Source: Chryseobacterium artocarpi
GTDB lineage: Bacteria; Bacteroidota; Bacteroidia; Flavobacteriales; Weeksellaceae
DNA length: 64,000 nt
Direction: 5' to 3'
Assembly (NCBI RefSeq): GCF_001684975.1
Contig: NZ_MAYH01000049.1
Coordinates: forward strand, 124,001-188,000
Below are positions 17,844 to 26,499 of this stretch, one piece after another; within the stretch, counting starts at the first letter, position 1, and each line of letters starts with the position of its first letter. The notes under the pieces are model-generated. The model worked only from the letters and a program-made list of their open reading frames with translations. It was not told the DNA's origin and made no database searches. The translations under genes and the position numbers were made by a program.

Positions 17844-17851
17844 TATATTTG
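17844..17851 (+). promoter_or_regulatory. Probable -7 promoter element for the MCE gene
   Basis: TATATTTG, exact match to TAnnTTTG, 22 bp before the GTG start at 17874. It would start the transcript carrying the MCE, Fe-S and downstream genes. Confidence 0.5.
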
Positions 17852-17873
17852 CTTATTAGAAAAAAATTAGCAA

Positions 17874-18824
17874 GTGAAGTTCAGTAAAGAATTAAAAGCT
17901 GGTGTGATTACACTTCTAGCTATCGTAGGCTTTGTGGTGTTGTTTCAATTTATGAAAGGGAAAAGCCTTTTTACTACCGACAATATATTTTACGCAAAAT
18001 ATGACAATGTAGAAGGTCTTGCACAGTCTTCAGCTGTCTCTATCAACGGTCTTAAAGTAGGGCAGGTTGATAAAATTATACCTCAAACAGCAAAGGATGG
18101 TAAAATTAGTTTTGTTGTAAAGATTACAGTTGACAACAAATTTGAATTTTCAAAAAACTCAACGCTGGAAATCTTCGAACCTGGATTAATGTCAGGTAAA
18201 GAAATGAGAGTAAATCTTATGTATGGAGGTGTTACAGCAAAAGACGGAGATACATTGCAAGGTGCTTTTAAACTAGGAATGATGGGAAGCCTTTCTTCTC
18301 AGGTAGGTCCGGTGAAAGATCAATTACAGAGTGTATTGCACAGGGTAGATTCCCTTATGGCGAACGCTAACCAAATTGTAGATGCTCAAAACAGAGCTGA
18401 AATCAAAGCATTATTATCAAACCTTAATAAAACAGTTGGAGCATTGCAAACAACTGCCGGAAATGTAAATAGTCTGGTAGGGCACAATGATCCTAAACTT
18501 CAGAAAGTATTGGATGATGCAAGTCTTACGATGCAAAGTGGAAAGGTAACATTAGATAAATATGGAAACCTTGCACAAAGTATAGATACAAAACAATTGA
18601 ATGCAACCATTGCAAATCTTGATGCTACAGTTGGAAAACTGAACCAGGTAATTGGTGGTATTGATAAAGGAGAGGGTAGTTTAGGTAAACTTATGAAGGA
18701 TGAGCAACTGTACAATAACCTGAATTCAGCATCTTCCAATTTGAATTCATTGATTGAAGATATGAAAGCGAATCCGAAGAGATATATCAATTTCTCGGTT
18801 TTCGGTAAAAACAATAAAGACTAA
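17874..18824 (+). CDS. mlaD: MCE family lipid-binding protein (MlaD-like), GTG start
   Basis: Membrane-anchored periplasmic protein (316 aa) expected to carry lipids for an Mla-type transporter. It starts with GTG (read as Met; GTGAAGTTCAGTAAAG gives MKFSKELK). One membrane helix covers residues 9-27, followed by the MCE domain at about 38-115 (YDNVEGLAQSSAVSINGLKVGQVDKI). The C-terminal half is rich in heptad-like repeats (VDSLMANANQIVDAQNRAEI...), as in coiled-coil tails that contact other envelope components. mlaE and mlaF lie at the left end of the window, on the other strand. The next gene starts 8 bp later. Confidence 0.92.
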   Translation: MKFSKELKAGVITLLAIVGFVVLFQFMKGKSLFTTDNIFYAKYDNVEGLAQSSAVSINGLKVGQVDKIIPQTAKDGKISFVVKITVDNKFEFSKNSTLEIFEPGLMSGKEMRVNLMYGGVTAKDGDTLQGAFKLGMMGSLSSQVGPVKDQLQSVLHRVDSLMANANQIVDAQNRAEIKALLSNLNKTVGALQTTAGNVNSLVGHNDPKLQKVLDDASLTMQSGKVTLDKYGNLAQSIDTKQLNATIANLDATVGKLNQVIGGIDKGEGSLGKLMKDEQLYNNLNSASSNLNSLIEDMKANPKRYINFSVFGKNNKD

Positions 18825-18832
18825 TACGCCTT

Positions 18833-20161
18833 ATGCAGTACATCGATAACATTATTTTCCTGATTTTATTAGTTGCCGGATTTGGATTATTTGCCAAAAG
18901 CCTGCTGAAAATTTATAGAAATATCAGGTTAGGTCACGAAATCAATAGAAACGATAGGAAGTCAGAACGCTGGAGTACCATGGCAAGAGTTGCTATGGGA
19001 CAAAGCAAGATGGTAAAACGACCTGTTGCCGGGATTTTACACCTTTTCGTGTACGTAGGCTTTGTTATAATCAACATCGAACTTATTGAGATCATTGTTG
19101 ATGGATTATTTGGAACTCACCGTTTCCTTGCTTCAGTTTTTGGAAACGGATTTTATAACTTCTTTACTGCAACATTAGAAGTTTTAGCGCTTCTTGTTGT
19201 GATTGGAGTAGTGGTATTTTTCATCAGAAGAAACTTTTATGGTGTTAAAAGATTAACCATGAAAGAACTTTTCGGATGGCCAAAACATGATGCAAACTGG
19301 ATTCTTATCATAGAATTTGCATTAATGATGGCTTTCTTTAAAATGAATGCTGCTGATTTTGTACTACAGCAAAGAGGTTTATTACCAGAACATGGAAGCT
19401 TTCCTATCAGTTCAGCAGTATTAGGACCTATTTTCAGTGGGTTTAGCGACGGATTCTTACACTTTACAGAAAAAGGAGCTTGGTGGTTCCACTTTGTAGG
19501 GATTCTTTTCTTCATGAATTACCTTTATTATTCAAAACACTTACACATTATATTGGCTTTCCCAAGTACATGGTATGCAAACCTTGAGAAAAAAGGAAAA
19601 TTCAATAACCTTGATTCTGTAACAAAAGAAATCAAATTAATGATGGATCCTAACGCTGATCCTTATGCCGCTCCGGCTGAAGGTGCAGAAGCTGATGCTC
19701 CGTCTAAATTTGGTGCTGAAGATATATTTGACCTTAACCAGGTGCAATTGCTTAATGCTTATTCATGTACAGAGTGTGGACGTTGTACTTCCGTTTGTCC
19801 GGCAAATATTACCGGTAAAAAGCTTTCTCCAAGATTGATCTTAATGAAAACAAGAGACAGATTGGAAGAAGTTGGAAGAAATATCGATAAAAACGGAAAA
19901 TTTGTTGATGACGGTAAAAAACTGTTGAACGACTATATCACCAAAGAAGAACTTTGGGCGTGTACTACATGTAATGCTTGTACAGATGCTTGTCCGGTAT
20001 TGCTGGATCCATTGTCTATCATCTTCGAAATGAGAAGATTCCTTGTGATGGAACAGTCGGCAGCACCACAGGAACTAAACCTGATGATGACAAACGTTGA
20101 AAACAACGCAGCTCCTTGGCAATATAATCAGGCTGATCGTCTGAATTGGGCTAACGATTAA
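18833..20161 (+). CDS. Membrane-bound 4Fe-4S oxidoreductase subunit (HdrC/nitrate-reductase-gamma-like)
   Basis: Probable electron-transfer protein (442 aa) at the inner membrane. The N-terminal half has about six hydrophobic segments, like the cytochrome-b-type gamma subunit family. The C-terminal half binds two 4Fe-4S clusters, visible as CTECGRCTSVCPANITG and CTTCNACTDACPVLLDP. A CCG-domain partner is encoded at 20784-21563 with one unknown gene between. Together they resemble HdrB/HdrC-like or LctAB-like modules whose natural donor and acceptor are unknown in Bacteroidetes. Confidence 0.88.
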   Translation: MQYIDNIIFLILLVAGFGLFAKSLLKIYRNIRLGHEINRNDRKSERWSTMARVAMGQSKMVKRPVAGILHLFVYVGFVIINIELIEIIVDGLFGTHRFLASVFGNGFYNFFTATLEVLALLVVIGVVVFFIRRNFYGVKRLTMKELFGWPKHDANWILIIEFALMMAFFKMNAADFVLQQRGLLPEHGSFPISSAVLGPIFSGFSDGFLHFTEKGAWWFHFVGILFFMNYLYYSKHLHIILAFPSTWYANLEKKGKFNNLDSVTKEIKLMMDPNADPYAAPAEGAEADAPSKFGAEDIFDLNQVQLLNAYSCTECGRCTSVCPANITGKKLSPRLILMKTRDRLEEVGRNIDKNGKFVDDGKKLLNDYITKEELWACTTCNACTDACPVLLDPLSIIFEMRRFLVMEQSAAPQELNLMMTNVENNAAPWQYNQADRLNWAND

Positions 20162-20170
20162 TATCCGGTC

Positions 20171-20794
20171 ATGAAAAAACTGATTTCCATATTTCTGTTC
20201 ATCTTTTCAGGATTTCTATTGGCGCAATCTGCCGATCAGAAAAAAATCCTTGAAGATTCCAAAACCTTTATGTCTTTGTTTGAGAAGAAAGATTATGAAG
20301 GGATGATGGATTTAACGCATCCTGCAATTTTTGAAAAGATTGACAGGAAAATAATGACAGATACTTTCAATAAGCTATTTGAAGGTAATGATGAGTTTAA
20401 GATGGAGCTGATGAGTACAAATAACGATGTATTCAATGTTTCAGATATTTATACTGCTCAGGATAATACCAAATATGCATTCAGTACTTATCCCATGAAA
20501 ATGAAAATGATCTTTTTGAAAGAGAAATTCGATGAGGAAAAAAAGAAGATGATGGTTGGGCTGATGGAAGCTCAGGGCATGAATGCAAAATTTATAAACG
20601 ATACAACCTTGGAAATGAGTAAGCTGAGTATGATTTTGGCACTCAATGACAAAACTACAGGAAATACCTGGAAGTATCTTAACTATGACGAAGCTAATCC
20701 TTTATATATTTCAATAGTACCTGTAGAGGTAATGAAAAAAGCTAAGGAATACTATGCTAATTTATTAATTAAACAAAAAGAAAATGCAAATTAA
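20171..20794 (+). CDS. Exported protein of unknown function
   Basis: A 207-aa protein with a clear signal peptide (MKKLISIFLFIFSGFLLAQS, cleavage near residue 19-20). The mature part is mostly charged alpha/beta sequence with no motif I recognise; DLTHPAIFEKIDRK near residues 46-60 recalls NTF2-like or DUF4440-type folds, but this is only an impression. It lies between the two Fe-S genes, 9 bp after the first and overlapping the second by 11 bp, so it is translated with them and may act with them in the envelope. Confidence 0.75.
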   Translation: MKKLISIFLFIFSGFLLAQSADQKKILEDSKTFMSLFEKKDYEGMMDLTHPAIFEKIDRKIMTDTFNKLFEGNDEFKMELMSTNNDVFNVSDIYTAQDNTKYAFSTYPMKMKMIFLKEKFDEEKKKMMVGLMEAQGMNAKFINDTTLEMSKLSMILALNDKTTGNTWKYLNYDEANPLYISIVPVEVMKKAKEYYANLLIKQKENAN

Positions 20795-21563
20795 AACAAT
20801 GGCAGAATATGCTGCCGAAGGAAGATCCCCGGAAGTTTTATTTTGGGTTGGATGTGCTGGGAGCTTTGATGACCGTGCCAAAAAAATTACAAAAGCATTT
20901 TGCAAGATATTAAATAAGATAGGAGTTGAATTTGCAGTTCTGGGACAGGAAGAAAGCTGTACCGGAGATCCAGCAAAAAGAGCAGGAAATGAATTCGTTT
21001 TCCAGATGATGGCGCTTACCAATATCGAAGTTTTAAATGCTTACGAAGTTAAAAAAATCGTAACGGCTTGCCCACACTGCTTTAACACCCTTAAAAATGA
21101 ATATCCAAGCCTTGGTGGAAACTTTGAAGTAGTTCACCATACCCAATTTCTGAAAACCTTAATGGAAGAAGGAAGATTGAAAATTGAAGGTGGAGCATTT
21201 AAAGGGAAGAAAATCACATTCCATGATCCATGTTATCTTGGAAGAGCTAATGATGAGTATGAAGCTCCAAGATTATTGCTTGAAAAGCTGGATGCTGAGC
21301 TTGTAGAAATGAAGCGTTGCAGAACAAACGGTCTTTGCTGTGGAGCAGGAGGTGCACAGATGTTTAAAGAACCAGAAAAAGGAAATAAAGACATCAACAT
21401 TGAAAGAACAGAAGAAGCTTTATCTTTCGAGCCTAAAGTAATTGCTACCGGTTGCCCATTCTGTAATACGATGATGACAGACGGTGTGAAACACTTCAAT
21501 AAAAATACTGAAGTTGCTGTAAAAGATATTGTGGAACTTCTCGCTGAAGCAGACGATTTATAA
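20784..21563 (+). CDS. CCG-domain Fe-S protein (heterodisulfide reductase subunit B-like)
   Basis: Cytosolic redox protein (259 aa) with two cysteine-rich CCG domains, the cofactor-binding unit of HdrB, GlpC and LctA-type proteins. The first has TACPHCFNTLKNEYP near residue 94 and the second CCGAGGAQMF near 178 with TGCPFCNTMMTDG near 217. The start MQIKTMAEYAAEG followed by FWVGCAGSFDDRAKKITKAF fits family N-termini. The start codon lies inside the end of the upstream gene (11 bp overlap). Expected partner: the membrane Fe-S protein at 18833-20161. Confidence 0.9.
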   Translation: MQIKTMAEYAAEGRSPEVLFWVGCAGSFDDRAKKITKAFCKILNKIGVEFAVLGQEESCTGDPAKRAGNEFVFQMMALTNIEVLNAYEVKKIVTACPHCFNTLKNEYPSLGGNFEVVHHTQFLKTLMEEGRLKIEGGAFKGKKITFHDPCYLGRANDEYEAPRLLLEKLDAELVEMKRCRTNGLCCGAGGAQMFKEPEKGNKDINIERTEEALSFEPKVIATGCPFCNTMMTDGVKHFNKNTEVAVKDIVELLAEADDL

Positions 21564-21586
21564 AGAAATTCTTTATCATATAAAAG

Positions 21587-21612
21587 AAAACCCAGGCATT
21601 GGCTTGGGTTTT
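21587..21612 (+). terminator. Rho-independent terminator after the Fe-S gene cluster
   Basis: Stem aaaacccaggc / gcttgggtttt (11 bp with one G-T pair, loop ATTG), followed by TTTTG. It closes the mlaD-FeS-FeS transcription unit. Confidence 0.82.
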
Positions 21613-21668
21613 TTGTGCATTATAAACTCAGGAATATTTCGTAATTTTATCCTTTAAATTGAAAGGAT

Positions 21669-22157
21669 ATGAAAATCGAAGAATCCAACATTGTAGAAAC
21701 TAACGACTACAGAGTTATTATATACCCGGCATCAAGACCATTTGAAACAAAAGAAGCAAAAGCAATTACAGAAAAACTGTTTGACTTTCTTGCAACATGG
21801 GCTGCTCACGGGAAACCACTTTCTTCTTCTTTTAAAATTGAAAAAAATCAATTCATTATCGTATGTGTAGATGAAGATAAAGAAATGGCTTCAGGATGCA
21901 GTATCGATGCTTTAGGGAAGATTATGAGAGAAATAGATGAAGAGTATCAGCTAGGTCTTTTTGACAGAATGAAAGCAAGCTTTATTGAAAACGGAGAAGT
22001 AAAAACATTGAAGCTTATTGATTTTAAAACAAGGATCAGAAATGGTGAGCTATCAAAAGATATCGAAGTATTTGATTTTTCTAAAAACACTTACCTGGAT
22101 TTCTTAAGTCATTTTGTATTGCCATTTGAAAAAAGCTGGGCTTCCTCCATTAAATAA
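21669..22157 (+). CDS. Conserved Flavobacteriia protein of unknown function
   Basis: A soluble 162-aa protein without signal peptide or membrane segment. Homologues in this group are sometimes labelled 'ABC transporter ATPase', but there is no Walker A or B motif here, so I do not use that name. Visible: an alpha/beta pattern with a central FIIVCVDEDKEMASGCSID segment. It starts 56 bp after a terminator, with the glycosyltransferase start 6 bp after its stop, so the two are probably cotranscribed. Confidence 0.75.
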   Translation: MKIEESNIVETNDYRVIIYPASRPFETKEAKAITEKLFDFLATWAAHGKPLSSSFKIEKNQFIIVCVDEDKEMASGCSIDALGKIMREIDEEYQLGLFDRMKASFIENGEVKTLKLIDFKTRIRNGELSKDIEVFDFSKNTYLDFLSHFVLPFEKSWASSIK

Positions 22158-22163
22158 TTCCTA

Positions 22164-23276
22164 TTGAAAATTCTTTTTATATCCTCTTGGTTCCCAAATA
22201 GGTTAGAACCTACTAACGGCAACTTTGTACAGCGTCATGCAGAAGCTGTAGCATCGCTACATGAAGTAGAAATATTACATACCATTGGAAATCCTGATCA
22301 AGAGGAAGAATTTATACTTGATAATAAAAAAATCAATGGAATAAGAACATTGATTGTATATTATAAAAGCTCCAAAAATCCAATTCTGAATTTCAGAAGC
22401 AGAATGATTGCGTACCAGAAAGGTTTCTCACAATTGCAGAAGCCGGATCTGGTACACGCAAATATTCTACACAGTTCAATGTTTTTTGCTGTTTATTTGA
22501 AAGAACAGTATAAAATTCCTTTTGTGATTTCAGAGCACTGGTCTGGTTTCCTTGAAGTGAACAGATCAAAACTTTCCTATACAAATATACTCACAGCAAG
22601 GTTTATAGCCCGTAAAGCAGCGTATTTACTCCCTGTAAGTAATATTCTGATGGATAATCTTAAAAATCTAAAAATAGGTAAAAATAAACGGGTAATTGGA
22701 AACGTTGTAAATACTGACCTATTTATTCCTAAAAAAGAAGCTAATACAACTTTTACATTCCTTCATATCTCCAATCTTATTCCGCTTAAAAATCCTGATG
22801 TGATGATTGAAGCTGCAGTTCGATTGAGAAATGAATTTCAGAATTTTGAATTCCATATCGGAGGAGATGGGGATGTTGCCAGACTGAATAAACTTATAGA
22901 TAAACATAACGCGAAAAGTTATATCAAGACGTTCGGAGAAATTTCTCACAAAGATGTTGCCGTGAAGATGAGAAAAAGTGACTGTTTTGTTCTTTTCAGT
23001 GATTATGAAAGCTTCTCTTGTGTACTTCTTGAGTCACTATCTTCCGGTGTTCCGGTAATTGCGACCAGAGTAGGAGCAATTCCTGAAATTGTCAATGAGA
23101 ATCATGGAATTGTTATTGATAAATCTGAAGAAGAGCTTTACGAAGCAATGAAAAAAATGCTATCCGGAAACTATAAAACAGATTCTAAAGAAGAACTTCA
23201 CAGGTATGTTGCAGAAAAATTTTCGATGGCAGCGATCGCCAAAGAATTTAATGAAGTCTACCAAAGTCTGGTTTAA
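22164..23276 (+). CDS. Family 4 glycosyltransferase, TTG start
   Basis: Cytosolic GT-B enzyme (370 aa) that adds a sugar to a lipid-linked or capsular glycan. The start is TTG (TTGAAAATTCTTTTT, read as MKILFISSWFPNRLEPTNG), chosen because the family N-terminus begins exactly here; no ATG is nearby. The donor-binding C-terminal domain is clear: FLHISNLIPLKNPDVMIEAA, then the E-x7-E motif in DYESFSCVLLESLSSGVPVIA followed by RVGAIPEIV. Next to a flippase gene (23324), this suggests surface polysaccharide or glycoconjugate synthesis. Confidence 0.9.
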   Translation: MKILFISSWFPNRLEPTNGNFVQRHAEAVASLHEVEILHTIGNPDQEEEFILDNKKINGIRTLIVYYKSSKNPILNFRSRMIAYQKGFSQLQKPDLVHANILHSSMFFAVYLKEQYKIPFVISEHWSGFLEVNRSKLSYTNILTARFIARKAAYLLPVSNILMDNLKNLKIGKNKRVIGNVVNTDLFIPKKEANTTFTFLHISNLIPLKNPDVMIEAAVRLRNEFQNFEFHIGGDGDVARLNKLIDKHNAKSYIKTFGEISHKDVAVKMRKSDCFVLFSDYESFSCVLLESLSSGVPVIATRVGAIPEIVNENHGIVIDKSEEELYEAMKKMLSGNYKTDSKEELHRYVAEKFSMAAIAKEFNEVYQSLV

Positions 23277-23323
23277 AACCGTTATAAATTCAAAATAGGT
23301 TGATTCCCTGTTGATAATATACA

Positions 23324-24571
23324 ATGAAAAGCTTAAAGGATTTTATCAGTGCATTTTTTGCCAATAAAGGTCAGCATGTATTTCTATCTTTGTTGATAAC
23401 CAAGATATGTGCTTTTTCAGGTTCGCTTTTCATGATCAGAATTTTACCGGAAAAGGATTTCGGGTTGCTGAGTATTGTGGCTTCGGTTTTTGCCATTTTT
23501 GCCCCTTTCAGTGGATTTGGAAGTCCTCAAAGTTTGATCAGATTTGGATCTTTAAGCAGTTCTGAAGAAGAAAAAGAACAACTTTCAAGTTATCTTTTCA
23601 GGAAAGGCTTTTTATATCAGGTGATTTTAAGTATAATATTTTTTTTATTGGCTTTCGTATATGTAAGTCATTATCATCATATCTTTTATATATTTTTCTT
23701 CTTTACCGTTCGTCTGATAGGTTTCTACTTTTTGACTCATATACAGGCAGATCGTCGTATGTTTTTGAAGAACAAAGAGTTTGCGATGGTGAACAATGTT
23801 GTCAATATCTCAGGGTTGGTAATGATGATTGTATTTTCCATGCTTTGGGGATTGTATGGATATTTAATTGCGAATGCTATTTCTCCTTTTCTTTCCCTGT
23901 TTTGGTTTAAAAAATCATCATGGAAAGCAGTAAACTTTTCTCTCAAATTCACGAAAAAAGAAATATGGAGTTTTGCTTTACACGCATCCGTAACCGCATT
24001 ATTATCTGACGCTTTCTTTTCTGCGGACATACTTCTTCTGAATTATTTTAAGAATGAAAGCGTTGTAGCCAATTACAAAGTAGCATTACTGATTCCGGCA
24101 AACATTACCTTTCTGGCACTTTCTTTTATGCAGAGTGATTATCCGGTAATTGCTAAAAACTATCGTAATAGGTCCTTTTTGACGAATTATATTATTAATT
24201 ATTATAAAATTTTCATTCCTATTTCGCTTGTAATCCTGATTTCAGGAAGTCTTTTGAATACCTTTATTATCAAAGTGTTTTTTGGAAAGCAATATATTGA
24301 TAATGCATTTGCTTTTACATTATTACTTGGAGTATTCTGTGGAAGCATGCTGTTAAGAAACCTCTATGGAAATATGTTGTCCGCTGTAGGTTTGATGAAA
24401 AGAAATACCTTTTATTCAATTCTTTCATTGATCTTATTAGCAATATTTTCTTACGTTTGGGTTCCGCAGTATGGTGTTGTAGGAATGGCTGTTTCTTTGG
24501 GAACTGCTTTAACTCTGGTAGGATTTTTAATGATGTTTTCATTTTTCACTTATCTTAGAAAGTTGAAATAA
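23324..24571 (+). CDS. Polysaccharide flippase (Wzx/MOP superfamily)
   Basis: Inner-membrane flippase (415 aa) that would move lipid-linked glycans across the membrane. About twelve hydrophobic helices are evenly spread from residue 15 to the end. The N-terminal GQHVFLSLLITKICAFSGSLFMIRILPEKDFGLLSI is typical of oligosaccharide flippases of the MOP superfamily. It follows the glycosyltransferase by 47 bp. No polymerase or ligase gene is nearby, so the glycan cannot be named. Confidence 0.87.
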   Translation: MKSLKDFISAFFANKGQHVFLSLLITKICAFSGSLFMIRILPEKDFGLLSIVASVFAIFAPFSGFGSPQSLIRFGSLSSSEEEKEQLSSYLFRKGFLYQVILSIIFFLLAFVYVSHYHHIFYIFFFFTVRLIGFYFLTHIQADRRMFLKNKEFAMVNNVVNISGLVMMIVFSMLWGLYGYLIANAISPFLSLFWFKKSSWKAVNFSLKFTKKEIWSFALHASVTALLSDAFFSADILLLNYFKNESVVANYKVALLIPANITFLALSFMQSDYPVIAKNYRNRSFLTNYIINYYKIFIPISLVILISGSLLNTFIIKVFFGKQYIDNAFAFTLLLGVFCGSMLLRNLYGNMLSAVGLMKRNTFYSILSLILLAIFSYVWVPQYGVVGMAVSLGTALTLVGFLMMFSFFTYLRKLK

Positions 24572-24573
24572 AG

Positions 24574-24581
24574 TATCTTTG
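24574..24581 (+). promoter_or_regulatory. Promoter-like -7 element directly before a lipoprotein gene
   Basis: TATCTTTG matches TAnnTTTG and ends only 4 bp before the ATG at 24586. If used, the transcript would be leaderless or nearly so. Confidence 0.4.
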
Positions 24582-24585
24582 CGCT

Positions 24586-25089
24586 ATGAGAAACATTGTT
24601 TTTGGAATATTAGTGATTGTTTTTGCACTGACAAGCTGTAGTCAGGATGATGAATCTTTACAGAGAATTGATCAGGTATTGAATATCTATATGAAATCAA
24701 CAACCAATCAGGATTTGTTGAATGCCAAAAAAAGCGGTTCTTACAGCAGTTTTTCTGTTAATGATTTTTTAGGTGATAAAGATGACTCTCCGGTGAATAC
24801 TTTTGCGCTTAAAATGAGACAGGATTCTACGTATTATCTGGAATATATAGCAGGAGCAAAAAGAAAAAAGTTTGATTCTGCAGGAACTACTTACTATTCA
24901 AGAATGAGGGTTACTCTAACGAAAACCGTTGATAATAAACCCGAGTCTACTATAGATACTCTTGAAATTCATTATCGTAATTCTCCAAATTTATTTCAGG
25001 TTTCTAAAGTTTTTTACAATAAAAAACCTGTATTTTCAAAAGAAGCGGATAATCCGGCTTGGATTAATAACGTTACTATCACAAAATAA
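24586..25089 (+). CDS. Small lipoprotein of unknown function
   Basis: A 167-aa lipoprotein: signal peptide MRNIVFGILVIVFALTSCSQDD with lipobox ALTSC, cysteine at residue 18. The mature protein has a mostly beta pattern with no domain I recognise. It is placed between the flippase and serS with gaps of 14 and 63 bp. Function unknown. Confidence 0.78.
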   Translation: MRNIVFGILVIVFALTSCSQDDESLQRIDQVLNIYMKSTTNQDLLNAKKSGSYSSFSVNDFLGDKDDSPVNTFALKMRQDSTYYLEYIAGAKRKKFDSAGTTYYSRMRVTLTKTVDNKPESTIDTLEIHYRNSPNLFQVSKVFYNKKPVFSKEADNPAWINNVTITK

Positions 25090-25152
25090 TTTTAAATTTG
25101 TAAAATTGTTAGCTTATATTAAGCTAAATATAATATTTAACATCTAAATAAA

Positions 25153-26421
25153 ATGTTACAAGTCAATTTTTTACGCGACAATAAGGAACGCGTTTTAGAA
25201 GGTCTTAAAAAAAGACAATTCAAGAATCTTGAGTTGGTAGATGAAGCTATTGCTACTGACGAAGAAAGAAAAAGAATCCAATTTGAATTAGATTCCCAGC
25301 TTTCCGAGATCAATAAAATCTCCAAGGAAATTGGACTTTTAATGAAGGAAGGAAAAAAAGAAGAGGCGGAATCAGCAAAATCTAAAACAGCACAGTACAA
25401 ATCGTCGAGTTCAGAATTGAAAACTCAACTGGAAGTAAAGGAAACAGAATTGTTGAATATTCTTTATCAGCTTCCAAACATCCCCAATGAATTGGTAAAA
25501 AGCGGAGCTTCTGCAGATGATAATGAGATTATTTTCCAGTCTCATACAGTAGAAGGTCTTGGTGAAGGTGCTATTCCTCACTGGGAACTTGCTAAGAAAT
25601 ATAACCTTATCGATTTTGAATTGGGAGTAAAAATCGCTGGGGCAGGTTTCCCTGTTTATTTAGGAAAAGGAGCAAGATTACAAAGAGCATTGGTTCAGTA
25701 TTTCCTTGACAAAAATGTTGAAAAAGGATATACAGAAGTGAACCCGCCTCACGTTGTAAATGAAGCATCTGGTTTTGGAACAGGACAATTGCCTGATAAA
25801 GAAGGACAAATGTATTATATCAACGAAGATAATTTATATTTGATTCCTACCGCGGAAGTTCCTGTAACGAACCTTTACCGTGATGTTTTATTGGAAGAAA
25901 AAGATCTTCCGATCAAGAATACAGCATTTTCTCAGTGCTACAGAAGAGAAGCAGGAAGTTACGGTGCACACGTAAGAGGTTTGAACCGTCTTCACCAATT
26001 TGAAAAAGTAGAGATTGTAAGAATTGAAAAACCTGAAAACTCTTATGCTGTTTTGGAAGAGATGGTAGAGCATATCAAGGATATCCTTACAGATCTTGAG
26101 CTTCCTTTCAGAGTATTAAGACTTTGCGGTGGTGATACAGGTTTTGCAGCTGCAATGACGTATGACTTCGAAGTATGGAGTGCTGCTCAGGAAATGTGGT
26201 TGGAAGTAAGTTCAGTGTCAAACTTTGAGACGTTCCAGGCAAACAGATTAAAGTGCCGTTATAAAGCAGACGGTAAATCTCAACTAGTTCACACACTAAA
26301 CGGATCTGCAATGGCATTGCCAAGAATCATGGCTGCGTTACTAGAAAATAACCAGACTACGGAAGGTATCAAGCTTCCTAAGAAGATTGCTGAATATGCA
26401 AGATTTGATCTGATTAACTAA
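25153..26421 (+). CDS. serS: Serine-tRNA ligase
   Basis: Class II aminoacyl-tRNA synthetase (422 aa) that charges tRNA-Ser and tRNA-Sec with serine. The N-terminal 110 residues form the expected long antiparallel coiled coil (LVDEAIATDEERKRIQFELD...) that grips the tRNA arm. The catalytic core has motif 2 (AFSQCYRREAGSYG) and motif 3 (LNGSAMALPRIMAALLEN). Start ATG at 25153 agrees with the family N-terminus MLQVNFLRDNKERV. A terminator follows. Confidence 0.98.
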   Translation: MLQVNFLRDNKERVLEGLKKRQFKNLELVDEAIATDEERKRIQFELDSQLSEINKISKEIGLLMKEGKKEEAESAKSKTAQYKSSSSELKTQLEVKETELLNILYQLPNIPNELVKSGASADDNEIIFQSHTVEGLGEGAIPHWELAKKYNLIDFELGVKIAGAGFPVYLGKGARLQRALVQYFLDKNVEKGYTEVNPPHVVNEASGFGTGQLPDKEGQMYYINEDNLYLIPTAEVPVTNLYRDVLLEEKDLPIKNTAFSQCYRREAGSYGAHVRGLNRLHQFEKVEIVRIEKPENSYAVLEEMVEHIKDILTDLELPFRVLRLCGGDTGFAAAMTYDFEVWSAAQEMWLEVSSVSNFETFQANRLKCRYKADGKSQLVHTLNGSAMALPRIMAALLENNQTTEGIKLPKKIAEYARFDLIN

Positions 26422-26448
26422 AAAGATATAAACGTCTTTAATCCAAAT

Positions 26449-26478
26449 AAAAAACCACTGAAATTTTCAGTGGTTTTT
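26449..26478. terminator. Bidirectional terminator between serS and the 26500-27918 gene
   Basis: Palindromic stem aaaaccactgaa / ttcagtggtttt with A-run on the left and T-run on the right, so it can stop transcription from both convergent genes. Confidence 0.85.
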
Positions 26479-26499
26479 GTTATTCCAATAGGATGGGTA

